NCBI GenBank assembly: GCA_025331445.1
Contig: JAIWNE010000001.1
Location: 434,001 to 498,000, forward strand
Length of the DNA stretch: 64,000 bases
Direction: 5' to 3'
Source: Blakeslea trispora
Taxonomy: Eukaryota; Mucoromycota; Mucoromycetes; Mucorales; Choanephoraceae
Part shown: positions 25,065-35,233 of the stretch, in pieces
How positions within the stretch are numbered: the first letter of the stretch is position 1
Layout of the letters: each line of letters opens with the position of its first letter
Notes under the pieces: model-generated
What the model was told of the DNA's origin: nothing
The model's input: only the letters and a program-made list of their open reading frames with translations
The model's database searches: none
Made by a program: the position numbers and the translations under genes

Positions 25065-26029
25065 TCATCGGTTATTTATTATTTCTAAATGATGTACCTG
25101 AAGATGTTGTTTTGGTAGATTCAGAATAAAATTAGAAGTAATATGGGTATTGATCAATTTGAACTGCTTAAGCTGAGTGCCTTTAGGTACTTGAGAGAAC
25201 AGATCACACAAAACTGCATCGGTGACTTGATTTCCTTCAAGCTCAATCTTCTTCAGCTCAAGAAGATTCGTCAATTTAGCTAATACAGTACCCAATGCTG
25301 GCACAAGAAGTCCCCGGCAATTAGCAATGGCAATTGTATGAATATTAGTGTGTGATTGGCAAAACATGAGCAACTCATCTGGTGTAATGGCATCCATCTG
25401 GATCAATCGAATAGAGTACAATTGTTTTGCTGGAAGAGTCATTAATGAACTAGACAGGAGTGGTGTTGTCTTGAGTGTCACATGTTCAAGACGCTTCATG
25501 CCTGAAAAGTCACACTCCAGCATAAAAGGGAAAGACTCAATTCCACCCATGCTCAATGTATGTAGGCGAGTGTTGTATTTTGTGATCTCCCGGATTGTTT
25601 CTGACTTGAGTGTAGTAGGATGCCCTAATGTCATCTCTACAATATTCGGACAACAACGAAACAGCCGATGTGCTCGCATATCAATACCATACTTATTCAC
25701 AGGTGTCAAGTCGATCGACCGTACAAACAGACCATAGGGCAACAAAGATTGTAACGAAGTAATTGTTTTGACAAAACCAATGAAAGCAAGGTAATTCTTT
25801 ATCCGGTAATGTCTATCATCATTTTCCAGTTATTAGTTTGACTCTCTAGTTGTATTGTCAACCATGACAAATACCGATAAATTACACGACAGACAAAATA
25901 AGCCCAGGTTTTGTTGACTGTTAAAGCAGTCTTAACAAACAAAGAATTGTACTCGTAGCAGCTCTTTCTGTCGAGAATAGCATATTTACAAATGGTTTGC
26001 TGAAGGTCAAGAGGTAATTTGGAAACCAT
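25065..26029 (-). CDS. F-box/leucine-rich-repeat-like protein
   Basis: ATG 26029 begins MVSKLPLDLQQTICKYAIL, an F-box-like LPxDLxxxI helix, followed by KTALTVNKTWAYFVCRVIYR. A probable 62-nt intron (GTATTT...ACTAATAAC...GATAG, about 25876-25815) joins to HYRIKNYLAFIGFVKTITSL and FVRSIDLTPVNKYG. The C-terminal two thirds contain irregular leucine-rich repeats (RLEHVTLKTTPLL, LLELKKIELEGNQV, LKQFKLINTHITS). Mucoralean genomes carry many such single-copy F-box/LRR-like proteins, thought to be substrate adaptors of SCF ubiquitin ligases; the substrate is unknown. Without the intron there is an in-frame stop, so the intron is an inference from the branch site and restored frame. Confidence 0.55.
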
Positions 26030-26968
26030 GAAGAAAAAATATAAGCTGATGAGAAAAGAAAAAGCAAAGTGTAATGCTGATGACATTTTGCTTTGTAGTT
26101 CCTTTTTTTTTTTAACGTTTGAACACAACTCGACCCGAAAAAAAGATTGGCTGTCGCACTAATTTTTCTTTCGTTCTTTGTCAAGGTGACTTAAAGGTCC
26201 TAGGGAGGAAAAAGTCAAATTGAGACTTAGAATTGTTTGTATAGTATCAATCAGCTTACCAAAGCATTCATTGAAAAACGTAGGCAGTAACAAAATAAGC
26301 CAAGAGATCATTTTCAGTCAAATTTGCTATGCACAACAAGATTTTTTTTTATGCAGGAAAAATTTTTTTTTCTCTTGTGCATTTCCAAAACGATTATCCG
26401 TGCGCCAATCTATTATAAGCACAATCATCACAGCCAAATGTTTCTGACTACACACAAGATAGACAATCAATGATACATTTAGTGAATGTCAACTGGTCCT
26501 TATTAAAGACGAATGAAAAGGATTCAAAACTATATGACAAATCCTATAACGGGTTATACTAACAACATTTCCCTTTTTGAAGTTAAAGACGGCTATAGTT
26601 TTGAGACATTGTTCGTAACTGCTTCTTCAGCGTAATCTTTCTTTTTCTATTGACTGAGTGGATGCACAAAAAACGTTCTACTTAAGGGATCCGCTAAACG
26701 CAACTAAGCAGCTTTATTATAAGATTCACAGAGTATATGGCTTTGAGACAATCTACAGAAAAACATGTGTATAGTGTATCATTTTACTCCGAAAGTAGTT
26801 CAATTGATATTTTGTTTTTAAAGGCCAGTGAATCAACTCCCTTAATTGCACAGCCATTTAAATGAGCAGTCATAATGAACTACTTTACTAGAAGCCAAAA
26901 GTCTTTAAAAGCAGTTCATGTTATGTAGGGCAAGTGTTGTGAACGGAAAATAAGTGTAGTACTTTATT
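26030..26968. other. intergenic region left of the transposon island
   Basis: About 0.9 kb without recognisable genes. The last 100 bp (26870-26968) show weak, gapped similarity to the reverse complement of 42414-42510, suggesting the 179-bp repeat next to it extends outward in diverged form. Confidence 0.35.
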
Positions 26969-27092
26969 ACATAATTCTCGGTTCAAAGTTTTCGTTTCTG
27001 AACAAAACTTACACAGCAGCCCCGCCGACCAAATTGTCGATCGGAAATTGAATCTGGTTATCTGACAGATTTGTACTTTACAAAACAATATA
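26969..27092 (+). repeat. left piece of 179-bp repeat, interrupted by the MULE
   Basis: Begins ACATAATTCTCGG and runs to AACAATATA, where the MULE starts. It is identical to the reverse complement of 42290-42413. The piece continues on the far side of the MULE at 38773-38827. Confidence 0.9.
27084..27092 (+). repeat. 9-bp target-site duplication, left copy
   Basis: AACAATATA, repeated directly at 38764-38772 and present once in the uninterrupted copy at 42.29 kb. A 9-bp duplication is characteristic of Mutator-like elements. Confidence 0.92.
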
Positions 27093-27177
27093 GGTAAACA
27101 CTCCGTCCACTCCAATGTCCACTCCCTTCAGACACCCCACTCATTTTTTTTCTTTTGTCCACTCCCTCCAGACACCC
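27093..27177 (+). repeat. MULE left terminal inverted repeat (cut by KDZ insertion)
   Basis: Matches the reverse complement of 38679-38763. It contains two direct copies of a GTCCACTCCCTYCAGACACCC unit about 40 bp apart. A third, degenerate unit lies at 34836-34860 beyond the KDZ insertion, so the left end was originally longer. Confidence 0.9.
27170..27177 (+). repeat. 8-bp target-site duplication of the KDZ element, left copy
   Basis: AGACACCC, repeated at 34816-34823. The uninterrupted counterpart in the right MULE end (reverse complement of about 38680-38687) contains it once. An 8-bp duplication is the one described for Zisupton/KDZ elements. One base at the edge is ambiguous (7 bp with a symmetric CACCTAGG end is equally possible). 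Confidence 0.88.
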
Positions 27178-27546
27178 ACCTAGGATGCAAATATTTTACG
27201 CTAAGTTAGCGATTTTCTCTCCGCCAAAATAAAATAAAATATTTCGCTAACTAAGCATGAGCGGCCTCCCCCACTCCCCTCGACCTCCCCTCAGTTCATC
27301 TCCGATAGAGAATTTTCACCCTCCCCCCCTTCTTTTCATGTCTTATTTGATTGGACCTCAGCTTAAGCAGTAAAAAAAAAATGCATATAAAAACTGACAA
27401 AAGTAATGATTATCATAATATGTATTTAACAAAATAATGTTTTATTTTAATCTTCGTCACTTTCGAAAGAAAGTGACTCTCTGTCGTCCTCAGAAGAGTC
27501 AGACTCGTGGTCAGAGCCATAGTCGCTTTTGTCTCCATCTACTACA
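27178..27546 (+). repeat. KDZ element left terminal inverted repeat
   Basis: Matches the reverse complement of 34481-34815 with high identity. The main difference is an extra segment of about 37 bp at 27390-27430 in this copy. The repeat begins with a CTAAGTTAGCG...CGCTAACTAAG near-palindrome and a C-rich block. Its inner end contains the 3' coding end of the transposase gene. Confidence 0.88.
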
Positions 27547-30500
27547 TCTTGCGATGAAGAGATTTCATCGACACGAAGAGGGAGAGAGGGAGGGAGGAGA
27601 GGAGAAGGAGAGGGAGAAAGGAAAATGCCGAACTCAGCAAAAGCTATGCTTTGCAGCATTGTTATTGTTTTTTTTTGTTGCATGAGCAAGGCATGGTGGC
27701 CAGGCTCAGCGTTTTTTAATGCTCTTTCGAGCTTATAGAGCTTTTGCTCTAAATTTGACAAGAGTCTTTGCTCTTCTTCCTATGATAGAGAATCAGTAAA
27801 TCATTCGTTACAAGACATCATGATTCCAACTTACTTCCAGCAAAACAAGTTCTTGTTTTGTTTTGCACAATTGGTGCCAAATTGTTACAAAATCAGAGGA
27901 CGCAATGTCTTGATTTTCAAATTTTTTGATAGCTATTTCTAGACTATCGATTTTCATTTTGTTGTAGTCTTCAGGACCTAATTGAAGCAAAAACAGTTTA
28001 GTCCTTTGTTCATCTCTATTGTCTTTCTATGCATAAACTTACTACAGGTATCACTCAAATGTTTGTTGAGGATATCAATTATTTTTTTGGAATTTTTTTT
28101 TAGGCTATTGATGGTTAAGATAAGCTTTGCAGCTTTCTTGGAACCTACACGGGAGAGCAATTTGTATCATTTAGTCCAATTGTATCAGGTTGATTTTCAT
28201 AGAGACTTACCAATTTTGCCGTTTTTTGACAAATGCTTCTTGTTGATTGCAAGAGCAAGCAAGTAGTTCTTCAACAAGGCAACTAAAAAGCTTGTGACTT
28301 CAGAGTCAACCAAGCTTCTCAAGTGAGCGAATTGAGGATCATTGACATCAACTGGAGCACTGAAGGTTGAGCTATGCTCAAACACTTCATAAGCAACCGT
28401 TGCTTGTCGTAATCGCTCAATTCTCTTGCTCATTTTTTGATCTGGCTTGTCGCTAATAGAAAATTTGTAAGTAAAAAGAAATGCCGACATTTGAAAATAC
28501 AAGTGACTTACATCTGAGTCAAAACAAGGTATTTTTTTTTGTTTGCCAAGTATTCTAGGTAAGGCTTGCTTTGAATAACTTGGTCTTCAAGGTTTTGAAA
28601 CAAAGTTTCTTTCAGAAACTTTTCAGTAGCGTTTAAAGAGAGCAACTCTTTTGACTTTTGCCATTCTTGCTGAATGACATTTTGGTCAACTCCGAAGAGC
28701 TGATTTTCAAACTCTTTGAGCTTTTTTTGTTGTATTTTTTTTTTGTTTTTTATTTGCTTGGCTAAAAGAAAAAGGAGTGAGCAACATGAATAAGAAGCAA
28801 ATCATTCACAACTTACGCAACTCAAGCATTTTTTGATAACCAAAGTGAGATACAGAGTCTGTGATTACCAAGAGGCGGTTGCTAGATGACATGCTACGTG
28901 TCATGGACACGAAGCCGTTCAAATAGGACCAAAACCTCTCACAGCCCTCACCGTCAGTATACCCAAATTCTGGGATATACTTCGGGTTGTATTTCACCTG
29001 GCACGCCATGTTGTGAGCATATGCGTGGAAAGCGGTAACACCATACCAGGTGTCATTTTCCTTCAGGTATGGGAACTGTTGCTAAGAATTATATAATGAA
29101 TTAGTTTTCTAGTCGATTTGTTTCAAGAAACAAGTACTTACTTCCAAGTTCTTCTTCACCATACATACAATATCATACATGATACCATACTTGGTGTACC
29201 TGCCTTCTTGTTGGCTTTTCACCAAGTGGGAAACACAAGCAAGAGCATACTTGTGGCTAATGAATGACAGAGTTAGGCTACGATAATGAGGTTTTCAAAT
29301 CACAACTTACCCTTCGCCACCACAAATGTCATATAGACGCTCAGGAACACCATGTCTAGCGCATGACATGGAGAAAACACCATTTGCATCATACCTGCTG
29401 CTAGACATGTTTCTGTTGCTGTTGCTGTTGGCTTTGAAGACACTGTCTTCGACTTGATCCAAGACACACTATTAAGCGAAATTAATGTTGTACTTCAGAT
29501 ATTTAGGCCCTTGCTCTGTTCTTACATCGTCCTTTCCAGCCTTGACGTTTTCAAAGGCATCAACCTCATTTCTTGAGCCCCAAAGAGAGCTTTCAAGGGC
29601 AGATGGAGCTAATATACCATTGTCATGCAATGTTTCAGATGAAGCATCCTTTCGATGCTTCATCTGAAAGTTGCCGTCCAAGGTAACCAACTTTCTGTCT
29701 GCACCCTATCGACTTTATTTAGTATACACATGTCTTATCACTTGATGAGCTATACACCCGCTTACTTCGCATGCAAGACATTGATCAACTGCACCAAGAT
29801 CATACTTCTTGTTGACATTGTCTTGGACAAACAAGAGCAACCTTCGGTACAAGAAGTACACGTTATTGACGATGAGCTTCGTCAAGGGAGACTCCTAAAT
29901 ATTAAGTAAATATGAGTAGAGTGATAAAGTAATAAAAGAAGTCGTCCATTTACATCAGCACTCGATGCACCTGTTTTTTGATATAATTGGTTGCTAATTC
30001 GAGCAAAGCAATGGTTAGATACATAAGCATTCATCTTTAAAAGATGAAAATAGTCCATCATTGCAAAATCAATCGCTCTTTTGGGCGACTGAAAAGAAGC
30101 AGGCATTAGCTGGTTGCTAATGAGCTGCTTCGTCAAAGGCGAGCAGGAACAATGCTCAACATTTACTTTTTGAACACCTAAGAGTTGCTTTATGTAAGTC
30201 TTTTTCTAACTTTCGGAACTGCTTTTGATGACTTACTGTTCAAAAAGTAAAGTGTCAATTTGGACATTCTCTTGTCCGGACAAAGGCATTGAAGAGGCCC
30301 AAAGTTGGCACAAACCCTGGAGAGGTTGGGCTCTCCCATCAAGTCAAAAGACTTGATGTACCACTCCATTAACTCTTCGGAATGGGCGTTCCATTTCTGA
30401 AACATGAGCTGCTTGGGTGCAGGTCTGGTTTGACTAGCATGCTCCCTGCAGTCAACATTAACATCAACGTCGATCCAATCACCCATTCCGAGGTCATCGT

Positions 30501-30705
30501 CTCTGAAGTGGAAAAGGTTGCTAGTCGCTTGTTGGCTTGATGCTTCTGCTTCCAATCTGGATGCTTGGTCTTTCAGATACATCTGATAGAACTTGGCATC
30601 TTTTTGTTGCTGTTCTTCGAATGAGAGCATAGGCTCCCTTCTACATGCTTTCTTGAATCTCTTCTTGGGAGGTTCAAGGTTATACTTTTTAAAAAAATTC
30701 TTCAT
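27447..30705 (-). CDS. KDZ (Kyakuja-Dileera-Zisupton) transposase with CxC cysteine cluster
   Basis: A minus-strand multi-exon gene. Exon 1 (30705-30239) is basic, then has W/Y-rich helices and cysteines (NFGPLQCLCPDKRM). Exon 2 has VNVEHCSCSPLTKQL and FQSPKRAIDFAMMDYFHLLK; exon 3 ends CLACE. Catalytic-core exons follow: KLVTLDGNFQMKHRKD, YDANGVFSMSCARHG, IMYDIVCMVKKN, WYGVTAFHAYAHNMACQVKY and FGYTDGEGCERFWSYLNG. The LDGNF, YDI and DGEGxERFW blocks are the diagnostic KDZ acidic-triad motifs, all present. The last exons (27.4-28.8 kb) are Lys/Glu-rich coiled coil ending in an acidic Ser/Asp tail. It should catalyse cut-and-paste transposition of the surrounding element. KDZ elements of fungi are described with CxC-type N-terminal clusters, which fits. 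Confidence 0.85.
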
Positions 30706-33033
30706 GGTGCGATGTTCTGTGGTTATTAAGCGAAAGAAAAAGAAGACAAAGGCATGTGAGGTTTGTTGATGTTTTTGTCTGTCATCTGGCTTTTAAAATC
30801 TATCAAACATTGCTTAAATAGGTAAACTTTATAACAAGAAATTACCTTTTTTCTGCCCATGCTCTCGAATGAAATAGCTTCTGCTTGCGTATCGTATGTC
30901 TTGACTAAACTACTTACATTGTATAAAAAAAAAAGACTAAATATATCCAAAACTGGGTGCGATAAAAGGAATTTGCATTCAAATTTGATACTATGCCCAA
31001 GATTTGGTTATGATTTATGTCGTTATAGGAGGATAACTTTTCATAAAAGAGCATCTAGACGCTAAGACTTCGTCTGTATCTTCTTTCATATTAGTTACTA
31101 ATCTTTAGCCAAAAAAACTCTATAAAAAATGAGAAAAGTGTAAAAACAAACTTTTAGGAAGACATTCGAACTTGTTTTACATATCAGTTTTGTAAAAACA
31201 AGAAACTCAAAGCTTACATGTTAAAAAAGATCAATTAAAATCGCTCAAATTACATATAGTATTAGAGGAATGTTTGGCCAAACTGAATCAGGTACTAAAA
31301 CCTGTTACTTGACATCAGAATGTAATGATATCAGCATCAAAGTGGGTCAAATGCCATGATTTTGCACTAATTCTTCTCAAAATTGGCATGTTAGCCGCAA
31401 TTTGGCACTCTTAGAATCGGGAAAGCTTCTAAAAGCAAAGCTTAATATTCTGCTATATATCAGAAATCATTTCGAGCATTTCTAGGCTTTTCAGATGAGT
31501 GAAAGTGTTTAAATGGATAGTCAATCATGGATGCGACTTTGACATGCTCCAAATATGGAAATTTTATTTACATTTTATTCAAGTCTGGAAGACTAACTCC
31601 CAGGATCGGATGTGAAATCTGACAGTAAAAGATTTTTATTCTTAATTACCAAGAAACCAATCAAACAGATGCACGCTATTTGTGAGTCATAAATTTTTTA
31701 TTTTGTCCTCTTTATTCTCAGACTTCCTTCTTTGTGGCTTCTTCATCTCTTCATCTTCATCCCCATGTTCACCTCTCCATGTTTGTCTTTTAGGCTTACT
31801 CCTTGCTAACTCATCTTACCTTTTAGACCCACTGAACCAAGCCTATTCGACTGCATTCTTTGATGCTCTTTCTGCCTTTTGTCCCTTCTTTGTAGACATA
31901 CTTAGGAGGCTTTTGAGTCCATAGAAAGATGGACGCGTCTTTCTGTTTTGTCGACTTCTTTTCTAGACAAGCTTTTTTGTATTAAGGACACGACAGTGTT
32001 TCGTAGCATCTACTTTTCTATTTGTTTCATTACAAGCAATACTAGTCAGTTTGATTTAGATATTTGAGTATGGAGTTGATGATTATCTGTTGTCTTGACC
32101 TTGCTAGAAACAAGTTGCACCATTCTAAGCTTCAGCTTTACCCTGGTCTTTTTCTCTTAAAAAATTATCTCATTACTACTGCTTCAAGATGTAATTTCGT
32201 TCAAATAATTTAACATGTGCTTTAGTTCAAAAGGCCAGCCTTCTTTCTAAAAAGACAGGGGTACTAAAAGAAATAAACATAAAATAGCAGATGCTTACAG
32301 ATACATTTTAAGACATGAAGCACAACAAAGAAGTGTAGCGTATTATTATTATTTTATTTGAAGAAAAAAACTATACATATCTAAAAACAACGATACTATA
32401 ACTAAGAAACTTACATGTTATAAGCCAAGACAAATTGTGGACTACAAGCTTGGATGCTTCTCCATCCATGTATAGCCTACAATATCAGAGCGTCTGGCTG
32501 GAGAGCATCTTCAAGTGAAGCATCTGTATTGCCTGTTATCATACAAAAACAAAGGTTAGTAGAGGGCTTGTTGACTTTAGCTAGTGGAATGGCAGGAAGG
32601 TTGGGGTGAGAGATGCACGTCAAGATGAAAACAAACCAGACTTTTCTTCATTTTGAATCTAAAAAAGAAGAAAAAAAATTTTTCTAAAAGAAAGAATAAC
32701 CAGTTGCGAAATTCTGAACTCCAATAATTAATACTCAAATGCAAGTGACTGTTTGTTGCTGATAAGTGGCTTGCTAATTCAATTCCGCTCAAAGAGTGAG
32801 TACAAGCTACCAAACTTAGTCATACACTGGCAAAGTATGTTAAGTTGTATAATTGTGAAAAAAAAAAGTCAGTAGATCATCAGGCTACGGAATGGAATAC
32901 AAAACACGAAAACAAAGAGAGAGAATTCTTTCGAGAGGAAAAGAAAAAGAACTTACGTTATGTGATGCCGTATTATACGAATCCTAAACGCAATCTAGAG
33001 TCCAATGGAACTACTGAAAGAAGGGAAAAGCTT
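30706..33033. other. non-coding interior of the KDZ element
   Basis: About 2.3 kb between the two element genes, AT-rich. Short open frames (31682-31924 plus, 32577-32813 minus) lack motifs. On the minus strand near 31780-31920 a basic frame containing PPKYVYKEGTKGRKS is open but is soon broken, possibly a decayed exon. Promoter sequences for the transposase should lie at the low-coordinate end. Confidence 0.4.
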
Positions 33034-34435
33034 TTATTCAGCATTGATGACAATGACACCTGCATCTAGCCTGTCTTTGATGTCATTCAGGTGTCGAACA
33101 CTCAAGTTCTGAAGGCGATAAGTCCCTGTCTTCGAGACATCACCTTTGAAACGTGGCCAGTTTCTTAGCTGCAAACAGCCAGTCTCACCACTCAACAGAT
33201 CCACCCAGGGGACTGCTTGGAACCTTCTACGTCCTACTTGTTCTAAACAAGATGATTTAGTTTTCAATTACGGAAGAAAAAAAGATACTTTTACTTACCC
33301 AGCATGCTGTGGACTACTTGTCGGATTGATTTGACAAGCATCAACTTCTTCTGCTTGTAGCTATGTGCTGTCTCGGTTGGAACAACAATGTTGTCAACTT
33401 CAACAGACATAGCTTCACAAGCAGAAGAAGCTGAAACAGGAACAGGAGCAGAGGAAACAGGAGAAGGAGCAGAAACAGAGGAAGCAGAGGAAACAGGAGC
33501 AGAAGAAACAAGAGCAGAAGAAACAAGAGCAGAAGAAACAGGAGCAGAAGAAACAGGAGCAGAGGAAACAGGAGCAGAAGAAACAAGAGCAGAGGAAACA
33601 GGAGCAGAGGAAACAGGGGTGGAGGGAGATGGCAGCCCAAGCGAGTAAGCTCTTGTTTTGGCTCCAGTAGCCATGACCAACTTGTGGACATACTTCCCAG
33701 GCGAAACACCCAGCTTCTCACCGATGCGGCTCTCGAACATTTTGCCTACATCTATACTCATATTGTTAGATAAATCTAAATAAATACATGTTGTGTTGGA
33801 ACCAAAACAATACCTGAGTTCGAGTAGCATAAAAATCTGTCATCGGCTTTGGCATCGTCAATGGCATAGACGTGCATCATATGCACGTCGAACTCTGCAA
33901 GGAGCCAGTTGGAGTAGCTCCTCAAGTTGGCTAACGCCTTCGTGAGGATAGCCTCTCTAACTGGCAAGGTCTGCTTGTCCTTGGCATTGCAAGCGTTTGT
34001 CTGATCGACAAGCGCTTGCAAGGAGGAAGGTGGGCCATTTGTTATCTCTTGATAACTTGACAAAATGGCAGGCAAGTCCTCCTTCTTTTTGAAGGACAAG
34101 CCTCTTTCCACCGACATGTTGCTCAAGTGCTGCTGCCAGACGCTTCTTTTTCTGGCGACAGGAATTCGCGCAAACTTGGTCTTGAAGTCGTTCAGGTAAG
34201 GAAGACCAAGCTTGCCAATAGCCATGCGTCGCATCTCTTCTTCATCTTCTTCAGGATGCTCGACAAGAAATTGTCTCAAAGAGCATTCGAGCTTGTCCAA
34301 CATAGCCTTAACGTAAGGCTTTTCTTGGAGCAAATTTTCGGTAGGAAGGAATTGCATGTTAGTTACAGGCAAAGGGAAAGAGATAGGAAAAGAGAAGGGA
34401 TTTAAATTTTTTTTATTATCATTTTTTAAAGACAA
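33034..34435 (-). CDS. unrecognised second gene of the KDZ element
   Basis: Three exons. Exon 1 (34435 to about 33814) encodes Leu/Lys/Glu-rich helices (KPYVKAMLDKLECSLRQFLV, KLGLPYLNDFKTKFARIPVA, SVWQQHLSNMSVERGLSFKK, HMMHVYAIDDAKADDRFL). Exon 2 (about 33752-33299) encodes DVGKMFESRIGEKLGVSPGK, then about 14 Val-Ser-Ser-Ala-(Pro/Leu) repeats and VDNIVVPTETAHSYKQKKLM. Exon 3 (to 33034) encodes GRRRFQAVPWVDLLSGETGC and RLQNLSVRHLNDIKDRLDAG. In total about 435 residues. I do not recognise any domain. Being inside the transposon, on the same strand as the transposase and intact, it may be an accessory gene or captured host gene. The low-complexity linker separates two folded parts. Confidence 0.6.
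33425..33620. repeat. tandem 15-nt coding repeat (Val-Ser-Ser-Ala-Pro/Leu)
   Basis: Plus-strand unit GGAGCAGAAGAAACA and variants, about 13 copies. On the minus strand it codes the VSSA(P/L) repeats of the KDZ accessory gene. All length changes stay in frame. Confidence 0.85.
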
Positions 34436-34480
34436 AGAAATTTACAAAAAACAAGTCATGCAATAACATTTGAAATCGAG

Positions 34481-34815
34481 TAGTAGATGGAGACAAAACG
34501 ACTATAGCTCTGGCCACGAGTCTGATTCTTCTGAAGACGACAGAGAGTCTCTTTCTTTCGAAAGTGACGGAAACTAAAATAAACCATTATTTTATCAAAT
34601 TTTATATGCATTTTTTTTTTACTGCTTAAGCTGAGGTCCAATCAAATAAGACATGAAAAGAAGGGGGGGAGGGTGAAAGTTCTCTATCGGAGATGAACTG
34701 AGGGGAGGTCGAGGGGAGTGGGGGAGGCCGCTCATGCTTAGTTAGCGAAATATTTTATTTTATTTTGGCGGAGAGAAAATCGCTAACTTAGCGTAAAATA
34801 TTTGCATCCTAGGTG
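34481..34815 (-). repeat. KDZ element right terminal inverted repeat
   Basis: Reverse complement of 27178-27546. It includes, in plus orientation at about 34484-34577, a second copy of the transposase's last codons. Confidence 0.88.
34484..34577 (+). pseudogene. inverted duplicate of the KDZ transposase C-terminal end
   Basis: The plus strand reads HESDSSEDDRESLSFESDGN then a stop at 34575, matching the C-terminus of the transposase gene (HESDSSEDDRESLSFESDED). There is no gene upstream in this orientation. It exists because the terminal inverted repeat reaches into the transposase 3' end. Confidence 0.8.
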
Positions 34816-34823
34816 AGACACCC
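34816..34823 (+). repeat. 8-bp target-site duplication of the KDZ element, right copy
   Basis: AGACACCC directly after the element end CCTAGGTG. MULE sequence resumes at 34824 (CACTTTTG). Confidence 0.88.
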
Positions 34824-35233
34824 CACTTTTGTTTTGTCCACTCCCTAGAGACACTCCATCTTTTTTTAGTAATTCTCTGTTTAATCCTGATAGTATTGAC
34901 CCCCCATTGTTTACTTTTGAAGTCCAATCTGGTAGTTTTGAGTTCACTTCTTGAAAAGGAAAAAGCATAGTAATCCAGGAGAAAGCTTTATAGAAACTTG
35001 AAAAGATTAACATATGCTCTTATAACTGTGCATTTTATCTATTTATTCTTGTACCGAGAGATTATTCTGATTGAATCAAAAAATAAATAGAAAAGGGGAT
35101 GTATATTGTATCTTTTTTATTTCTCTTTGTTGGCTCTCAATGGTCATGTCAACTCTAAACATTAACTCATCAGAAAATAGACATATTTTGACACCAACTG
35201 TAAAAAAAACTTTTTCTTCCCTCTACTAACAAA

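Larger units (their letters stand above)
27178..34815 (-). mobile_element. KDZ-superfamily DNA transposon inserted in the MULE terminal repeat
   Basis: Ends are (C)ACCTAGGATGCAAATATTTT and its reverse complement, with long terminal inverted repeats of about 335-370 bp. The element is 7.64 kb and carries two minus-strand genes: a KDZ transposase (27447-30705) and an unrecognised gene (33034-34435). The flanking 8-bp duplication and the pristine target in the other MULE end make the boundaries secure to one base. Both genes read through without obvious defects, so the insertion seems young. Confidence 0.9.

Noticed and set aside
25799..25876. Apparent in-frame stop in the F-box/LRR-like gene
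   Set aside because: A 62-nt intron with an ACTAATAAC branch site and GATAG acceptor removes the stop and restores frame; treated as intact though cDNA would settle it.
33388..33648. Plus-strand Glu/Thr-rich open frame across the tandem repeat
   Set aside because: It is the antisense of the VSSAP repeat in a spliced minus-strand gene; an open antisense frame is expected from a 15-nt repeat without stops.
27093..34860. Repeat pair at 27.18 and 34.8 kb as long terminal repeats of a retrotransposon
   Set aside because: The copies are inverted, not direct, there is no reverse transcriptase, and the gene between them is a KDZ transposase.
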